Part shown: piece after piece, positions 1 through 11,673 of the stretch
Position numbering within the stretch: the stretch's first letter is position 1
Layout: each line of letters begins with the position of its first letter
Assembly: GCF_963924675.1 (NCBI RefSeq)
Contig: NC_089236.1
Span: forward strand, 30,217,319 to 30,281,318
Reading direction: 5' to 3'
From: Phocoena phocoena
Lineage: Eukaryota > Chordata > Mammalia > Artiodactyla > Phocoenidae
DNA length: 64,000 nucleotides
Position numbers and translations under genes: made by a program
Notes under the pieces: model-generated
What the model was told of the DNA's origin: nothing
The model's database searches: none
Seen by the model: only the letters and a program-made list of their open reading frames with translations

Positions 1-1000
1 TACTAATTTACCTTCCCACCAACAGTGCACAAGAGTTTCTTTTTTCCACATCCTCACCAACAATTATTTGCTGTCTTTTTGATCATAGCTATTGTAACAG
101 GTGTGAGGTGATATCTCATTGTAGTTTTGATTTGCATTTTCCTGATGATTAATGATGTTGAGCATCTTCTCATGTAGTTGTTGACCATCTGAAGGTCTTA
201 TTTGGAAAAATGTTTATTGAGATCCTCTGCCCATTATATAGGGTTTGTTTTTTCTGTTATTGAGTTGTATGAATTATTTATACATTTTGAATATTAACCC
301 CTTACTGGACATATGATTTGCAAATATCTTCTACTTGTTTATTTTTGCTTTTGTTGCCTTTACTTTTGTAATTAGGTCCAAAAAATCATCACCAAGACCC
401 AGGTCAAGGAGCTACCATCTATATTTACTTCCAGGAGTTTTATGTCTTTAGATCTTATATTTAAGTCTTTAATCCATTTTAAGTTAATTTTGTGTATGGT
501 GTAAGATAATAGTCTAGTTTCCTTCTATAGCATGTGGCTGTCCATTTTTCCCAACACAGTTTATTGAAGAGATGTGCTTTCTCTATTGTATGTTCTTGCC
601 TCCTTTGTTGTAAATTAATTGACCACTTACGCATGGATTTATTTCTGGGCTCTCATTTTTGTTCCATTGGTTTATGTGTCTATTTTTAGGATGATACCAT
701 ATTATTTTGATTATGATAGCTTTGTTATATAGTTTGAAATCAGGAAGTATAATGCCTCCAGCTTTGTTCTTTCTCAAGATTGCTTTGGTTATTCAGGGTC
801 TTTGGCTATTTCTAGTTTCATACCAATTTTAAAATTGTTTGTTCTATTTCTGTGAAAAATGCTATTGGAATTCTTTACAGGGATTGCATTTGAGTTTGTA
901 GATTGCTTTGGGTAATATGGACATTTTAACAATATTAATTTTTCCAATCCATGAGCACAATATATTTCTATTTACTTGTGTCTTCAATTTTTTTTCACCA
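1..1000 (-). mobile_element. LINE-1 ORF2 C-terminal fragment, antisense, cut by window edge
   Basis: Read on the minus strand this is the distal half of L1 ORF2. The open piece at 583-777 (minus) contains the L1 string [16 protein letters not shown], which lies C-terminal to the reverse transcriptase. Sequence towards position 1 matches the region encoding the last part of ORF2. The left window edge removes whatever 3'UTR follows, and the match fades near 1000. Stops and indels break the frame throughout, so it is an old, inactive copy, clearly more diverged than the L1 at 19838-27094. The subfamily is not resolved. Confidence 0.85.
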
Positions 1001-1828
1001 AAGAACACCCATTCTTGAATTCTGCCAGGGTCTAGCTCAATGACTTGATTGTATGTTGTGGCCCATAGATACTTATTAATGAATGAATATGATATGAATC
1101 AACAATATAAGTTTAATAATGGTATAAAGTTTTATTTTTCTTAGTATTTGTGTTAGTACTATGAATAATGTGTAATTTACAAATCAAGAGGCTTCAACCT
1201 TAGTCTTCTTTGTTAATTGCTTTAGGAAAAATTTCTTTCATACTGATATTTTCTACTCTACTTAAAGAAACTGGCAATTAAAGTTCTTTTTTAACTGTGT
1301 ATATATTTGCTCTTCAACCTGTACAGTAAAGAGAAAGCAGAAGATTTTTAAAACAAAGCTTTGGATAATTTGTGGTTCCAGTTTTAGAGCCGAGACTATG
1401 ATTCTTATAAACTCACAGAAAATATATAGTTTGGGTATAGACGCAAGAAGTAACAGCTCCATATATATATTTTTTAATTCCACTAAGTTCAAATGTATTT
1501 CCAATTTTTGTCTTCATCTTAATTTGGTTTATTTGTATATACCCAAATAATGGTATTTTAATTAATTATGTTGGACTTTATTTTATTTTTGGACCTTTAG
1601 TTATGGATTAATATAAAAGCAAAGAGCATGATGAGAAGAGGTTTCACAGTGTTTCATTGAAATGAAATTTGAATTTATTTTATGTAACTGAAAAGTTTGA
1701 TTGAAAGGGGTTTTGGTATAGTTTAATAAGACACCTTTCTAGAAAATTAAGGAAAATATTTAAATTTATTTTGGTTTGGTTTATATTTAGTTTTTCATTT
1801 GCTTGCTGTTATATATAATGACATATGC
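1001..1828. other. AT-rich intergenic stretch
   Basis: No gene or strong repeat is recognised. A short piece near 1025-1095 vaguely resembles the 3' tail of MIR or L2 (a transition into 'aatgaatgaata') but is too short to call. The small open frame at 1262-1504 (minus) shows no family features. Confidence 0.4.
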
Positions 1829-2103
1829 TACAGGAAGACCTAGGAAAGACTTAAAGACAAAGGAAAGAGGCCATGAACCAAGGAATGTAGGTGGCCTCTA
1901 GAAACTGAAAAAGGCAAGAAAAGAGATTTCCATGTAAAGCCTCCAGAAAGGAATGCAACCTTACTGACATCTTGATTTTAGCCCAATGAAACCCAAGTCA
2001 GACTTCTGACCAACAGAACTGTAAGATAATTAATTTGTAATGTTTTAGCCACTAAGTTACTGGTAATTTGTTAGAGCAGCAATAGAAAACTAATGTATCA
2101 GCA
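1829..2103 (+). mobile_element. MLT1-type (ERVL-MaLR) LTR, 3' part
   Basis: The order of landmarks matches the 3' half of an MLT1 LTR. They are a 'gaagcctccag'-like block, 'ttgattttagccca', 'acttctgacc', 'agaactgtaagataat', 'gccactaagtt' and a terminal segment ending in 'ctaatgta'. The 5' half of the LTR is missing or too diverged. MaLR LTRs are non-autonomous relatives of endogenous retroviruses that predate the placental radiation. This looks like a solo remnant; no internal region is seen beside it. Confidence 0.75.
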
Positions 2104-2479
2104 TTCTTTTACTGATTATTATCATATCTATTCTCCTAAGCTAATATTAGACTCCTTTTGTCTAATAAGAATAATAGTTTTAAAAAATGGGTTCACTTGA
2201 TTTTATTTGTGAATTCAGGGGAAAATGGAAACTTTATATTATCAACCACTGGAATCTTGAACATTTTACTTATTTTTTCACTTAGAACAATATATATTTT
2301 TGTTTATTTAAGGCATTCTTACATCTCAGTTGAATTTTTCTTTCATTTCTATACTGTTTATTTTTTATCTTTTAATTTTTTGTTGTTTTTGTAAGTAATG
2401 TTTCTTCTATTATATTTTACTTGCTTTTAATGGTGCTAACTTTTGTTATGTTCATGTTAAAATCAACCAAATTTCTGAA
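2104..2479. other. AT-rich stretch, possibly L1-derived
   Basis: Very T-rich DNA next to the antisense L1 relic at 2480-2728. It may be its diverged continuation, but no landmark is firm enough. The open frame 2158-2394 is low-complexity (F, I, L) and not credible as a gene. Confidence 0.3.
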
Positions 2480-2728
2480 TTAATTTTTTTTTTTTAGCAA
2501 TTTTTCATCTAAGTCTATTTGAGCTTCAGGTAATAATACTATCCTTAAGTAGTGAAATTTTTTCCCGCTTTAAAGTATATTTCTTTTCTTTTATCTTTAA
2601 TTGCATTTTGTTAGTATTGCCAGGACAATGTTAAATAATATTCAAGATCATTGGCATCCTTGCTTTTTTCTGACTTTAGTCATGCTACTTTCAGGATTTC
2701 ATCATTAAGTATGATGCTCAACATTTAT
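2480..2728 (-). mobile_element. Ancient LINE-1 ORF2 relic (RT region), antisense
   Basis: The block around 2625-2725 ('ggacaatgttaaataat', 'ggcatccttgc', 'catcattaagtatgatg') aligns in order with the complement of the L1 reverse-transcriptase region around and after the FADD motif. No open frame survives. Age and subfamily cannot be set by eye. Confidence 0.6.
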
Positions 2729-3669
2729 TTGATTGTTCGTTTTAATTTTGTGGTCATACAAAGCAAATAGAGCTAAATTCAGTATGCAACTCTGCTGCAG
2801 AACATTAGAAATGCAAAGTAAATATGAGATAGTGATTAGTCAATCTGATAAACACATTTTCTGCCTATGGAGAAGTACATTCTTACTCTGCCCATTACAC
2901 ATTGTGAATAGCACAGGAGTGAGTGGGGTCACATATTATCACAGACAGTGTTATCTACTGATAATCCTTGTAGGTAAATGTGAAGGCAACATATATGCAA
3001 ACTCCAAGAGTTTTTCAAATTAGAGAGAAAAAATAAAAATGTGGAAGTTTGAAGAATAGAAGACTGTCCAGAAAGTAGTGAGAGAAGGGAAATCTCAAGG
3101 TGGGAAAATTTTTGAACAAAGCACTCCCATTAGAAAACCATGGTGCACATTTTATTTAACTACACCTCCTCCTCACCTTTGATTGCAGGCTAAAATAGTA
3201 AATGGTAATATTTAAGAACTAACTTTTAGCAGGCATTTTGGAATATTTTTGGAAGATATTTCCCCCTAAATTGTAATTATTTTAAGATAATTTCCAAATT
3301 GCAGAAAAGGCTATTGCACACACTTATACTGGTGAATAGAAAAGGAAAGCTTGGCATTGTCTTCAATCACCCTACTACTCAGATCAGAGCAGTGGAACTA
3401 GCATCATCTTAAGGAAAGATGGGAGTGCTGAAATTCCAGACTGTGATTAGCATGGAGCCATAGGGAAATGAGACAAACTCTTGTCCTCATAAAAATTACT
3501 TATTAAAGACACTGATTCCTGATGGGTCTGAACTGGGACTTGGAAATCAGGATATTATAAGGTAAGATTCAATTTATGATGAAGTTATTTTGTGAATACC
3601 TGAAATACAGAATATTTTCCCTTTAAAGTTACACAAGTAATTCTATTACAAGTATTTCAGTTTTCACTG

Positions 3670-3671
<2 letters not shown>
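2729..3671. other. Intergenic, nothing recognised
   Basis: Contains an open frame at 2733-3023 (96 codons) without signal peptide, domain or splice context; its composition follows the surrounding AT-rich DNA. No repeat family recognised. Confidence 0.4.

Positions 3672-3739
<68 letters not shown>
3672..3739. repeat. Compound dinucleotide microsatellite (TG)n-(GA)n
   Basis: About 17 TG units (3672-3706) pass directly into about 17 GA units (3706-3739) with no interruption. Alternating TG can adopt Z-DNA and the purine-only GA part can form a triplex. Uninterrupted arrays of this size are usually polymorphic. Confidence 0.97.
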
Positions 3740-3741
<2 letters not shown>

Positions 3742-3976
3742 TATATTGACATGTATATTACAGTACAAGAGCATTGTTATTTGGAAAATTTTCTGAAATC
3801 TTCATTTATTTGAGTTACCAAAAAATTTTTAAAACATAACTTCATCTTTACCATAAGCAAAAATTGTCCCCCAGTAGAATAAAATTTAATATTGAGAAAC
3901 CATGTTTTTCTTACAATTAATTTGATCTGCAGGAAGTTTATGGAACTCATCATTTCAATAAGCAAGAGTAACCTGC

Positions 3977-4363
3977 TGTCTTAGTCCATTCAGGCTGCTG
4001 TAACAGAATAAAATAGACTAGGTGGCTTTTAAACAACAGAAGTTTATTTTTTGCACCTCTGATTCCTGGAGAGTCCAAAATCAAGGTAGTGGCAGATTTG
4101 GTGTCTGGTGAGATCCTGCTTTCTTGTTCATAGATGACCATCTTCTCCCTATAATCTCACATGATAGAAGGGGCAAGGGAGTCCTCTGGGACCTCCTTAT
4201 ATGGACACTAATCCTATTCATGAGAGCTCCATCCTCATGACATAATCAACTTTTAAGGTCCTACCTCCAAACGTCATCACATTGATGTTAGGATTTCAAT
4301 ATATGAATTTGCAGGTTGGACAGGGGGTTGGTGGGGACACTAACATTCAGTCTTTAGCACCTG
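3977..4363 (-). mobile_element. MLT1-type (ERVL-MaLR) LTR, antisense, nearly full length
   Basis: On the plus strand it starts at 'tcttagtccattcaggctgc' and runs through 'aacaacagaagtttatt', 'gtgtctggtgag', 'cctccaaac' and 'acattcagtctttagca'. This is the MLT1A/B-like LTR read in complement. The length of about 385 bp fits a whole solo LTR. Divergence is moderate. No open internal region is attached. Confidence 0.85.
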
Positions 4364-4739
4364 TCTTTTATGAAAACATATATACTACACATTTGAGTAA
4401 TATCCAAATATGTAATATAAGACAATTACAGTACCCCATTATATAATTGTATTTTCATATTGATTAAAATACATACTTACCCAGTCATGGTTTTATTTAT
4501 AATGGCTCAGAATTTTTCAAGAACAAATACCTCAAACACTTTATTTCAATAATTATGACGTCTAAAATGCAAATCAACTATCAAACGTATACCTATATAA
4601 TTCAAAACATTGTATTTAGTTTTTAAAGCTACATTTTTAACTTGGAAGTGAGTTCAAAAGAAGAAATTAGACTAAGGTAGGTTATACCCTCAGCCCATGA
4701 GTCATTATAATTTTAATAATTCAAAATTAAAAAAAAAAT
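4364..4739. other. AT-rich intergenic stretch
   Basis: Nothing recognised: no open frame of note and no repeat landmark. Confidence 0.4.
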
Positions 4740-6330
4740 ATGACACAGTTTGGATAGTCCAAGAAAGAGATTCACACTGGAGTTTCTTTGGCAGACTCTT
4801 CATTAGCGAGTGTTCTTGGAATCAATGATTCCATGATGAAGGGGAAAGGAGCAGTATGGTTCAGAGGGAGAAGTCCCAACAGCCAAAGTATGGCCATGTC
4901 TGGAGCTAGTATGATTTATCAGAGTTATCCTGTTGGAAACCAAAATAGCCAGACCTTTATATTGTGCCTCTATCAGCCACTGGATATGAGCTGTGGGAAG
5001 AGTATGACTTGGATCTCCAGATCTGTACAGCAGAGGGAATCACTGAAGGACCTGAGAGCTGAAGGCTATCTTCCAACAGCACTGCCAGCAGCACTTTCAC
5101 TACTTTTAATAGAATCTAGGATACATCACAGTGTCCACCACTTGGACTGCTTGTACCCACTTCATATACATTTTGGCAGCAGTTTTTCCAAAGTTCAGAT
5201 GGGCCTCTGTTCATGGGGAATCTTAGAAGTAGGAGATTAATAAGACAAATTAAAGGCCCCCCCCTCAATGTTTTAATGTTGCAATAGATACCTGTCTTCT
5301 TTTTCTCTTATCCATCCTCAATTCTGCTCCCCTTCAGCTTATAGTATTTCCTGTGGCAGTCTTGCAGTATTTCCTGATGACATGACACAGATGCTTGTGC
5401 CCAAGGTGTCACCATGCCCTTCTCAGGCAGAAGTTAATGTATTTACCCATTTACTATCAGAATTAGGCAGGAATGTACCAAAAGACATCCAAGTGTGTTC
5501 TCTGGTGCCAAATATATCCCTTCCTGACCACATTGTGTAACAGAAGTTCTACCTCTGTCTGATGATCAGGGTCCCTGATTCCTGACAAATTGCTGACTCC
5601 TTTTTTTTGCCTGCTTATCCTTTGCATGAAGTCCAAAGTGGTCAGGTGTCAACGTGGTCACAGGACAATTAACCTAAAAATAACATTCAAGCCTTTATTC
5701 ACTTGCTGCAACAGTGTAAGCAAGAGACAAAATAGACACTGCTTTTCCAATGATCCATTTTTCCCCATGGAATGGTACCAGATGAGAGTCAGGCAAATTA
5801 GGGCAGATGAGGGAACTGTCTTATTAACAAGGGATCCTGAATAAACTCCTTTCATTTATTGTTTTTTTTTTTTTTTTTTTTGTAACTGGGGTCTGGAAGA
5901 GAAGAGTAGGAAGGAATAAGAGTGCAAAAGTCACGAGTCAGAGGGGAAAATGTTGTCTCAGTCAATAGCCCTTGTTAAGGAGGTGAAGGAAGAGCATCTC
6001 AGTTGATGCCTCCTGATTAAGAGGCCTCTGAACGGAGGTGTCTCAGAGAAGAAAGTGGATATGCATGGCTGATCCAGGGAAAAGACCTGAGTCCTTGACC
6101 ATAACTATCTCCAGAAATCTGTAAGGCATGGCTGTACACTAAGTCTAGTGAGGATAGGGATTTCCATGAGGCCTGCCAAGCAAAGCCTTTGTAATTGCCA
6201 AAACTTGGGTCTGAAAAGTCATACAAGATTTTGACCTGAAGCCAGACTCCTTAACAAATAGCACCAGTCTCCTAGAGTTCAGTAGAACTCTTGCTATGTC
6301 CCTCGGCTTAAATGTTTCTTCCATTGGGAC
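4740..6330. other. Unclassified higher-complexity stretch, possible old ERV debris
   Basis: This stretch is less AT-rich than its surroundings and sits beside an antisense ERVL-like LTR (6340-7158). It holds a 150-codon open frame at 4788-5240 (+), the longest in the window not traceable to L1. That frame lacks hydrophobic segments, recognisable domains and cysteine or zinc motifs. On the minus strand a segment around 5640-5850 has an 'aataaa' and a layout that could be the 3' part of an old LTR. A homopolymer T run lies near 5861-5881. I cannot name a family. Alternatives are internal retroviral sequence or unique DNA. Confidence 0.3.
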
Positions 6331-6339
6331 CAAATCTTT

Positions 6340-7158
6340 CAGAAATAGAGTCAGATTCCACAGGTAAAGGGCTCAGTTCCAAAGACTGTCCTCCAGAAAG
6401 GCAATTGCAAGACCGTGCTGACAACTGTGCTTCTGACAGACTACCTACAAACTGGAGATTCCAAGGACCCCCTTCCAACTCAGGATGCCAATAGAAAGTC
6501 TAGGTTGTTATCTGTACTTCAGACCGATTGGCTATAAATCATAGGTTCCCATGCCCCCCCTCCTTGGGTCTGATTAATTTACTAGAACGGCTCACAGAAT
6601 TCAGGAAAACCCAGTTTACTCACTAGATTACTGATTAATTATAAAAGAATATAGGAAAATAAGAATAAAGAGCAAGATGAAGAGATTCCTAGGGCAAGGC
6701 TTGGGGAAAGAGCTCAAAACTTCCATGCCCATTCCAGGTGTGTCACTCTCCTCAGTCTCCGTGTGTTCACTAATATGGAAGCTCCCAATACTTGTCTTTT
6801 TGAGTTTTTATGGAAACTTCATTACATAGGCAAGATTGATTAAATCATTGGCCATTGGTGATTGATTCAACCACCAGCCCCTCTCCCCTCCCTGGAGGTC
6901 CAGGGTGGGACTGAAAGTTGCAACCTTCTAATCACATGATTGGTTCCCCTAATAGTCAATCCCCACCCTTGGCTGGAATCAAAAGTCATCCTCCCTGAAG
7001 AGTTTTCAGGAACTGAGGGCAAGAGATCAAATATTCCAAGGGTTTTGGGAGATGTGAGCCAGGGACTATGGTTGAAGCCCAAATATATATGAGAAGTGTG
7101 TATTTTCTCATCTAAATGGCCAAATACATTTTTTCCTATAAGTCACAATATCACAGGG
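6340..7158 (-). mobile_element. ERVL-like LTR, antisense
   Basis: Read on the minus strand it starts with 'tgtgatattgtgactta' at about 7158. It then contains an 'aatgatttaatcaat' block, 'taatgaagtttccataaa', a 'tataattaatcagtaatc' segment in the expected place for polyadenylation, and 'gattaatcagaccc'. This is the order of a common ~800-bp LTR of the ERVL class. The subfamily name is uncertain. The end near 6340 is fuzzy. Neighbouring sequence at 4740-6330 could be internal sequence if this is a 5' LTR on the minus strand, but that is inference. Confidence 0.65.
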
Positions 7159-8194
7159 TACAGGTTCTTCAGTGCTCACTTACGTTGGCCATCACTTTTT
7201 CCATATTTTTAAAAGTTAATCTAGTAGAGTCCACATCATATCCTGAGATCCTTGCCAGAATCTTAAATTCTGCATCTTAAGCAAATACTACTAAATCAAT
7301 AAACTCTCATTTATTTAGTTGGATGTTCCAGCTCTCATGATCAAGGACCCAAGACTTAAGTCCACTCATGATGTCATGATCTGTATTAAATCTTCTAAAT
7401 TAAAAATATTTGAAACTCATAAACAAACAAAAATATTTATAGCTTAACAGTGTTTAATTGAAATGAATTTAATAAATTTTATTAATGTTCTGTAATATCT
7501 TCAGATTCTTATGTTTATATATCTTAAAACACCAATATTTTCAATACCAAAAAGGGGATAATACATTTATAACTCTATATTTGAGGCAGTTAGAGTGTAA
7601 AATTCTCCCTTTATCTTTTAAGCTCCCACACAATCCCATAGTTGATCTGCATCAAAGTATAATGTTATCTGTGTGTTAGCAACAGTGATTGCAACTTAAG
7701 TTTATCAAGGGAGAAACTATAGATAACTAATTATATCTTTATAAAATAGACTGAGTTATTTCTTTACTATTTTATTGTCCCAAATGTACCTTTTGGCATG
7801 GATGAGACTTAACAGTAGTCTCTTTCACACAGTCGTATCCTGCTAAGTGTAATGGAAATTCTCCTAGAGTGCTGAAAGAACCTCTGTGCTGTTGGCAACA
7901 TTTCCCCATGCCTGATCTTGTGACTGTAGTTGTCCCAGATGACTTTCTCAAGGATATTTGTATAACAGCCTTGTATGATGAATATAGTAACTTTCCCAAA
8001 GCCAGAGGGCAGATTTCCTGTTCAGGATTATAATGTGTCCTTCTGAAGAGAGTTTAGGCAGGCTTTCTAGAATTCTCTTATATGATTTTAGGATTTCCTA
8101 ATCTCAGTGTTCATCAGCTGTGACACAGACCCACTGCGTGAGCAGCATCCACCAAGGCCTGCTTCTGCATTGTTCTCATGGGTTTTCAGCTGTG
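7159..8194. other. Intergenic, nothing recognised
   Basis: AT-rich to 7770, then somewhat more complex to 8194. No repeat landmark, no convincing open frame (7772-7999 minus and 7485-7679 plus look random) and no splice-flanked candidate exon. Confidence 0.4.
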
Positions 8195-8815
8195 TTTTCT
8201 ACATCATATAACAGCTTACTACAATTTCATGGCTTAAGACAACATGCGGTTATCATCTTACACTTTCCATGGGTCAGGGATCCAGACACAGCTTAACTTG
8301 GTCCTATGATCAGGGTTTCCCAAGGCTACAGTTAAGGTGCCAGCCAGGATCCTTGGTCATCTGGAGTCCCAAAAGAGGAAGAATCTGCCTACAAGCTCCT
8401 TCAGGTTTTTGTGCAATTACTCGTGGTTGTATGACTGTTGCCCTCAGTTTTCCTTGTTGTTGACTAGTGGTTGCTCACAGTTCTTAAAGGTCTCCTGCAA
8501 TTTACTGACAAGTGGGTTCTTCAACACAGGGTTTACTTCATCAAGCCCATAAACTGGATTTGGTATCCAGCTCCAATCTGCTAAGATAGAGCCTTACTTA
8601 ATATAATGTAATCATAAGGTGACATGTTATTACCTTTGCCATATAATGTAACCTAACCATAAAAGGGCCGTATTATCATGTTCACTATATTGCTTTTGTT
8701 AAAAGCAAGTCATAGATCCCTCTCGCACTCAAGGGGAGTGGATTACACAAAAGCATAAACATGAGATGTGTTACCTTAGGATCTTACCATCACAATGCAC
8801 TAGGGGAACTGAGGC
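8195..8815 (-). mobile_element. MaLR-like LTR, antisense, diverged
   Basis: On the plus strand the landmarks 'catggcttaagacaacat', 'ttatcatcttacactttcc', 'tgggtcagg', 'aaggtgccagccagg', 'aagcaagtcatagatcc' and 'tcaaggggagtggattacac' follow in the order of the complement of a MaLR/MLT-type LTR. Length (~620 bp) is near that of a complete copy with insertions. Short open frames here (8269-8552) are chance. Confidence 0.6.
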
Positions 8816-9161
8816 AAAAATATGGTGTCTATGGCCTGGGAGCAATAAACCCCTTTGCTTCTGATCAGGAGCTCTGTGTCTTCTGCCAGCATCTATGTAT
8901 CTGTGGCAGGACAATTTTTTAGTTCACAAGTATAATAAAATCTGACTCTTTATAGTTCTTAACATTATTTTTTTCTAATCTAGTCTTTGATCTATTCATA
9001 GGCTAATAAGAGCATGAGATAATATTATATTGGTCCATTTTCCCCCTTAGTAGTAGAGGATTATCCAGAGAAACTTCTATGTAGCTACATAGTATCTCCA
9101 TCTTCATTACTACAGAAAACCAGAAATTTTATATTTGTAAGGACAGGTACAGTTGGAAGCT

Positions 9162-9398
9162 GGTAGTTCACATCTTTTTTTTTTTTTTTTTTCGGTGTGT
9201 GGGCCTCTCACTGCTGTGGCCTCTTCTGTTGCGGAGCACAGGCTCCAGACGCACAGGCTCAGCGGCCATGGCTCACGGGCCCAGCTGCTCCGTGGCTTGT
9301 GGGATCTTCCCGCACCGGGGCATGAACCCATGTCCCCTGAATCGGCAGGCCGACTCTCAACCACTGCACCACCAAGGAAGCCCGGTAGTTCACATCTT
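9162..9398 (-). mobile_element. Short-form CHR-type SINE, antisense, with 15-bp TSD
   Basis: The body lies at 9177-9383. The T run at 9175-9192 is the complement of the A tail. The tRNA-derived head is at the right end (complement of 'ggcttccttggtggtgcagt'), and the B box reads in complement near 9320. An identical 15-bp duplication, ggtagttcacatctt, flanks it at 9162-9176 and 9384-9398. It is the short (~207 bp) form without the 'cacaactactgagcc' block. SINEs of this kind are transcribed by Pol III and mobilised by L1 proteins. Open frames inside it are read-through only. Confidence 0.95.
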
Positions 9399-10435
9399 AG
9401 TCTTTACCTGTGTAAGGGCTCTTCAATCTATGACTTTAATGTTTAAATCGATTTTAATCAATTCATCTAGAGTATAGTTACATTACCAATTTACTTAATT
9501 TGAATCTTTTTAGACCCCTAGAGTACAACCAAAATGACTGTGGGAAAGGTAATATACCAGAACTCAGTAATGAAATTTAAGGTCAGTAAACTGAATGGAA
9601 AATAATCTCTCTTTTCTAAACTTGACAGATTCTCATGTTTTTCTAGAACCAATAAATACACCATCAGGGCGGTTTTGAAATGCAGGTTGCTTTAAAACTT
9701 GTGATAAAATGGCTTATTTTTCCATAGACTACTTCCAATATGAGTTCAAAGATCACCTGTTGAATAGCCCATAAAAGGTCCATTATGTCATTTTGAACGC
9801 ATCTGTCTGCCAAACATTCAAGATCATAATAAGAAATTAAACAGTTTAAAGAAGATAAAGTTGTGAAAGTTAAGTGGTGAGACAGTGCAATGCTCTACTG
9901 TTAAAGAAGTTATTTCAATAGTATAAAGTGTTGACGGCTCTTTTGCAGCTTGCCTTAAGCATAGTCTTGTCCTATTGTCAAATAAATATGGTGTGTAGTT
10001 CAACCAGGTATATTCTGTCTCCATAATTTGAAGGACTTCCACTCCTCTCTTCTAAATTATTCTTTCTATAATCATTCCAGAATTTAACAATAGTAACCAT
10101 TCATTGCCATTACATTAAAATAAAGAAGACAAAAGCTTCCTCCTTCATGCTATAGGAAGCCTCTTGCTGGAGATGGGAAAAAATAAAAGATGTCTTGACT
10201 TTTCTTCAATCCCTGTAAGTCTCCAGATGAGCACTGCATCTGATTCTGAAGTGTTCCTTTTCTTTTCAACACCTCTCCAAGCATTCATTTTAAACTCCCA
10301 GAAAAGTAGAAAAGATTCTCCATTTTTTCATGAGCCACGCAAAATCACTGGTTTCCTGGTTACCAGTTTCAATCCTACTACATATCATCAGAGTCATCTT
10401 TTCACCTCAGAATCCTCAACAGCTTCCAATCATAT
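9399..10435. other. Intergenic, nothing recognised
   Basis: AT-rich unique-looking DNA. The open frame 10164-10484 (+), 106 codons, shows no domain or hydrophobic pattern of a protein and overlaps a probable MER5A-like relic at its 3' end. Confidence 0.4.
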
Positions 10436-10570
10436 GTTTGTCAAGGTTTCCCATGCTTTAGAATATAGAAATATCCCCTGGTGAATTTGTGAGAAATACA
10501 GTCTTTCAGGCCCATGCCCATAGTGGCTAAGTCATAGTTCTGCATGATTTTGCACACATTCTAGTGTATA
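10436..10570 (+). mobile_element. Possible MER5A-like (hAT-Charlie) relic
   Basis: The run 'cccctggtgaatttgtgaga', 'caggcccatgccca' and 'gcatgattttgcacac' follows the central order of the non-autonomous DNA transposon MER5A. The terminal inverted repeats are not visible and similarity is weak, so this is a tentative call. Confidence 0.4.
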
Positions 10571-10659
10571 ATTTTCTTAAAAACATTTTACTAACAAAGC
10601 AGTTGTCTTGTTAAATGTTTAATAATCAACCCTCCAAGAAAAGAAAAAAAAGAAAGAAG

Positions 10660-10724
10660 GCAGGAATAATGGAAGAAAGAAAGAAAGAAACAAAGAAAGA
10701 AAGAAGTAAGGAAGGAAGGAAGGA

Positions 10725-10796
<72 letters not shown>

Positions 10797-10911
10797 AAAA
10801 GAAAGAAAAAGAAAGAAAGGAAGGAAGGAAGAAAAGAAGGAAGGAAGGAAGAAGGGATGGATGGATGGAGGAAGGAAGGAAGGAAAGAAGGAAAGAAAGA
10901 AAGCAAAGGGA
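10660..10911. repeat. Purine-only (GAAA)n/(GGAA)n tract, ~250 bp
   Basis: The central part (about 10722-10797) is a near-perfect GAAA array. It is bracketed by GGAA-rich stretches and a GGAT patch at 10855-10867. Almost all bases on the plus strand are A or G. The long open frames on both strands here (10591-10920) are trivial translations (poly-KE and poly-SFL) and not genes. Such tracts can form intramolecular triplexes and are length-variable. Confidence 0.97.
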
Positions 10912-11673
10912 CAACATTAGAAATTTGTAATTACCATGTTAATACTTCCAATATGGCCAATATCAAGCTACCAAAGTTATGTCATTGGAAACAAAATGAA
11001 GAAAATAGGTGCACAAATAGGTCTCTAAGCCAGTAGGGATCAGCTCCAGCACACCACTGCACCTAGATGACTGTACTTCTACTAAATTGCTTGCACTCAT
11101 ATATTATTTACTGCTAGAATCTGTGCTTTACTTGCTCCCTCTCTGGAATTTAGAACTTTCCTTTACATCTGCCTGATCATTTCCTAAGGCTACTAATAAT
11201 CCATCTGGGAAGCTATTGTCCAAGCAGCAATCACAAAGTTAGGGGTGAATATTTCTTTCATATGAATCACTACATTTTAGTGCAATTATCTATTTAAATG
11301 TCTATTTAAATGTCCACAGTTATCAGGAACTATATCTCATTTATCTTGGTATCACCAGAGTGTAACAAAATGTAGGAAATAAATGTTTCTTTGTAACACT
11401 CATAACCCACCATAAACAATTAATACTGACTCACAAATATCCAATATTAATTTATCATTGATTTAATATTGAGACATTTGAAATACATCAAAGAGAAGTT
11501 GGGATAGGGAAGTGATAAGGTGACTAGTGGATTTTAAAATGATGGATAATTGGAAAAATATACATAGAATTAAAAATATATAAGCAGTGCCTTGCTCAGA
11601 AGTCAACTGGCAAATTTTTGAGGTTGAAAACTCACTGCTGGTTTTATAAATAGTATAATTGTATTTTATTCTT
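10912..11673. other. Intergenic, nothing recognised
   Basis: No repeat landmark and no open frame of interest. Confidence 0.4.

Noticed and set aside
1025..1095. Possible MIR/L2 tail ending in 'aatgaatgaata'
   Set aside because: Too short and too diverged to assign.
2733..3023. 96-codon open frame
   Set aside because: Composition equals background, and no signal peptide, domain or splice context.
10591..10920. Open frames of 95-108 codons on both strands
   Set aside because: Trivial translations of a GAAA/GGAA tract, poly-Lys/Glu or poly-Ser/Phe/Leu.
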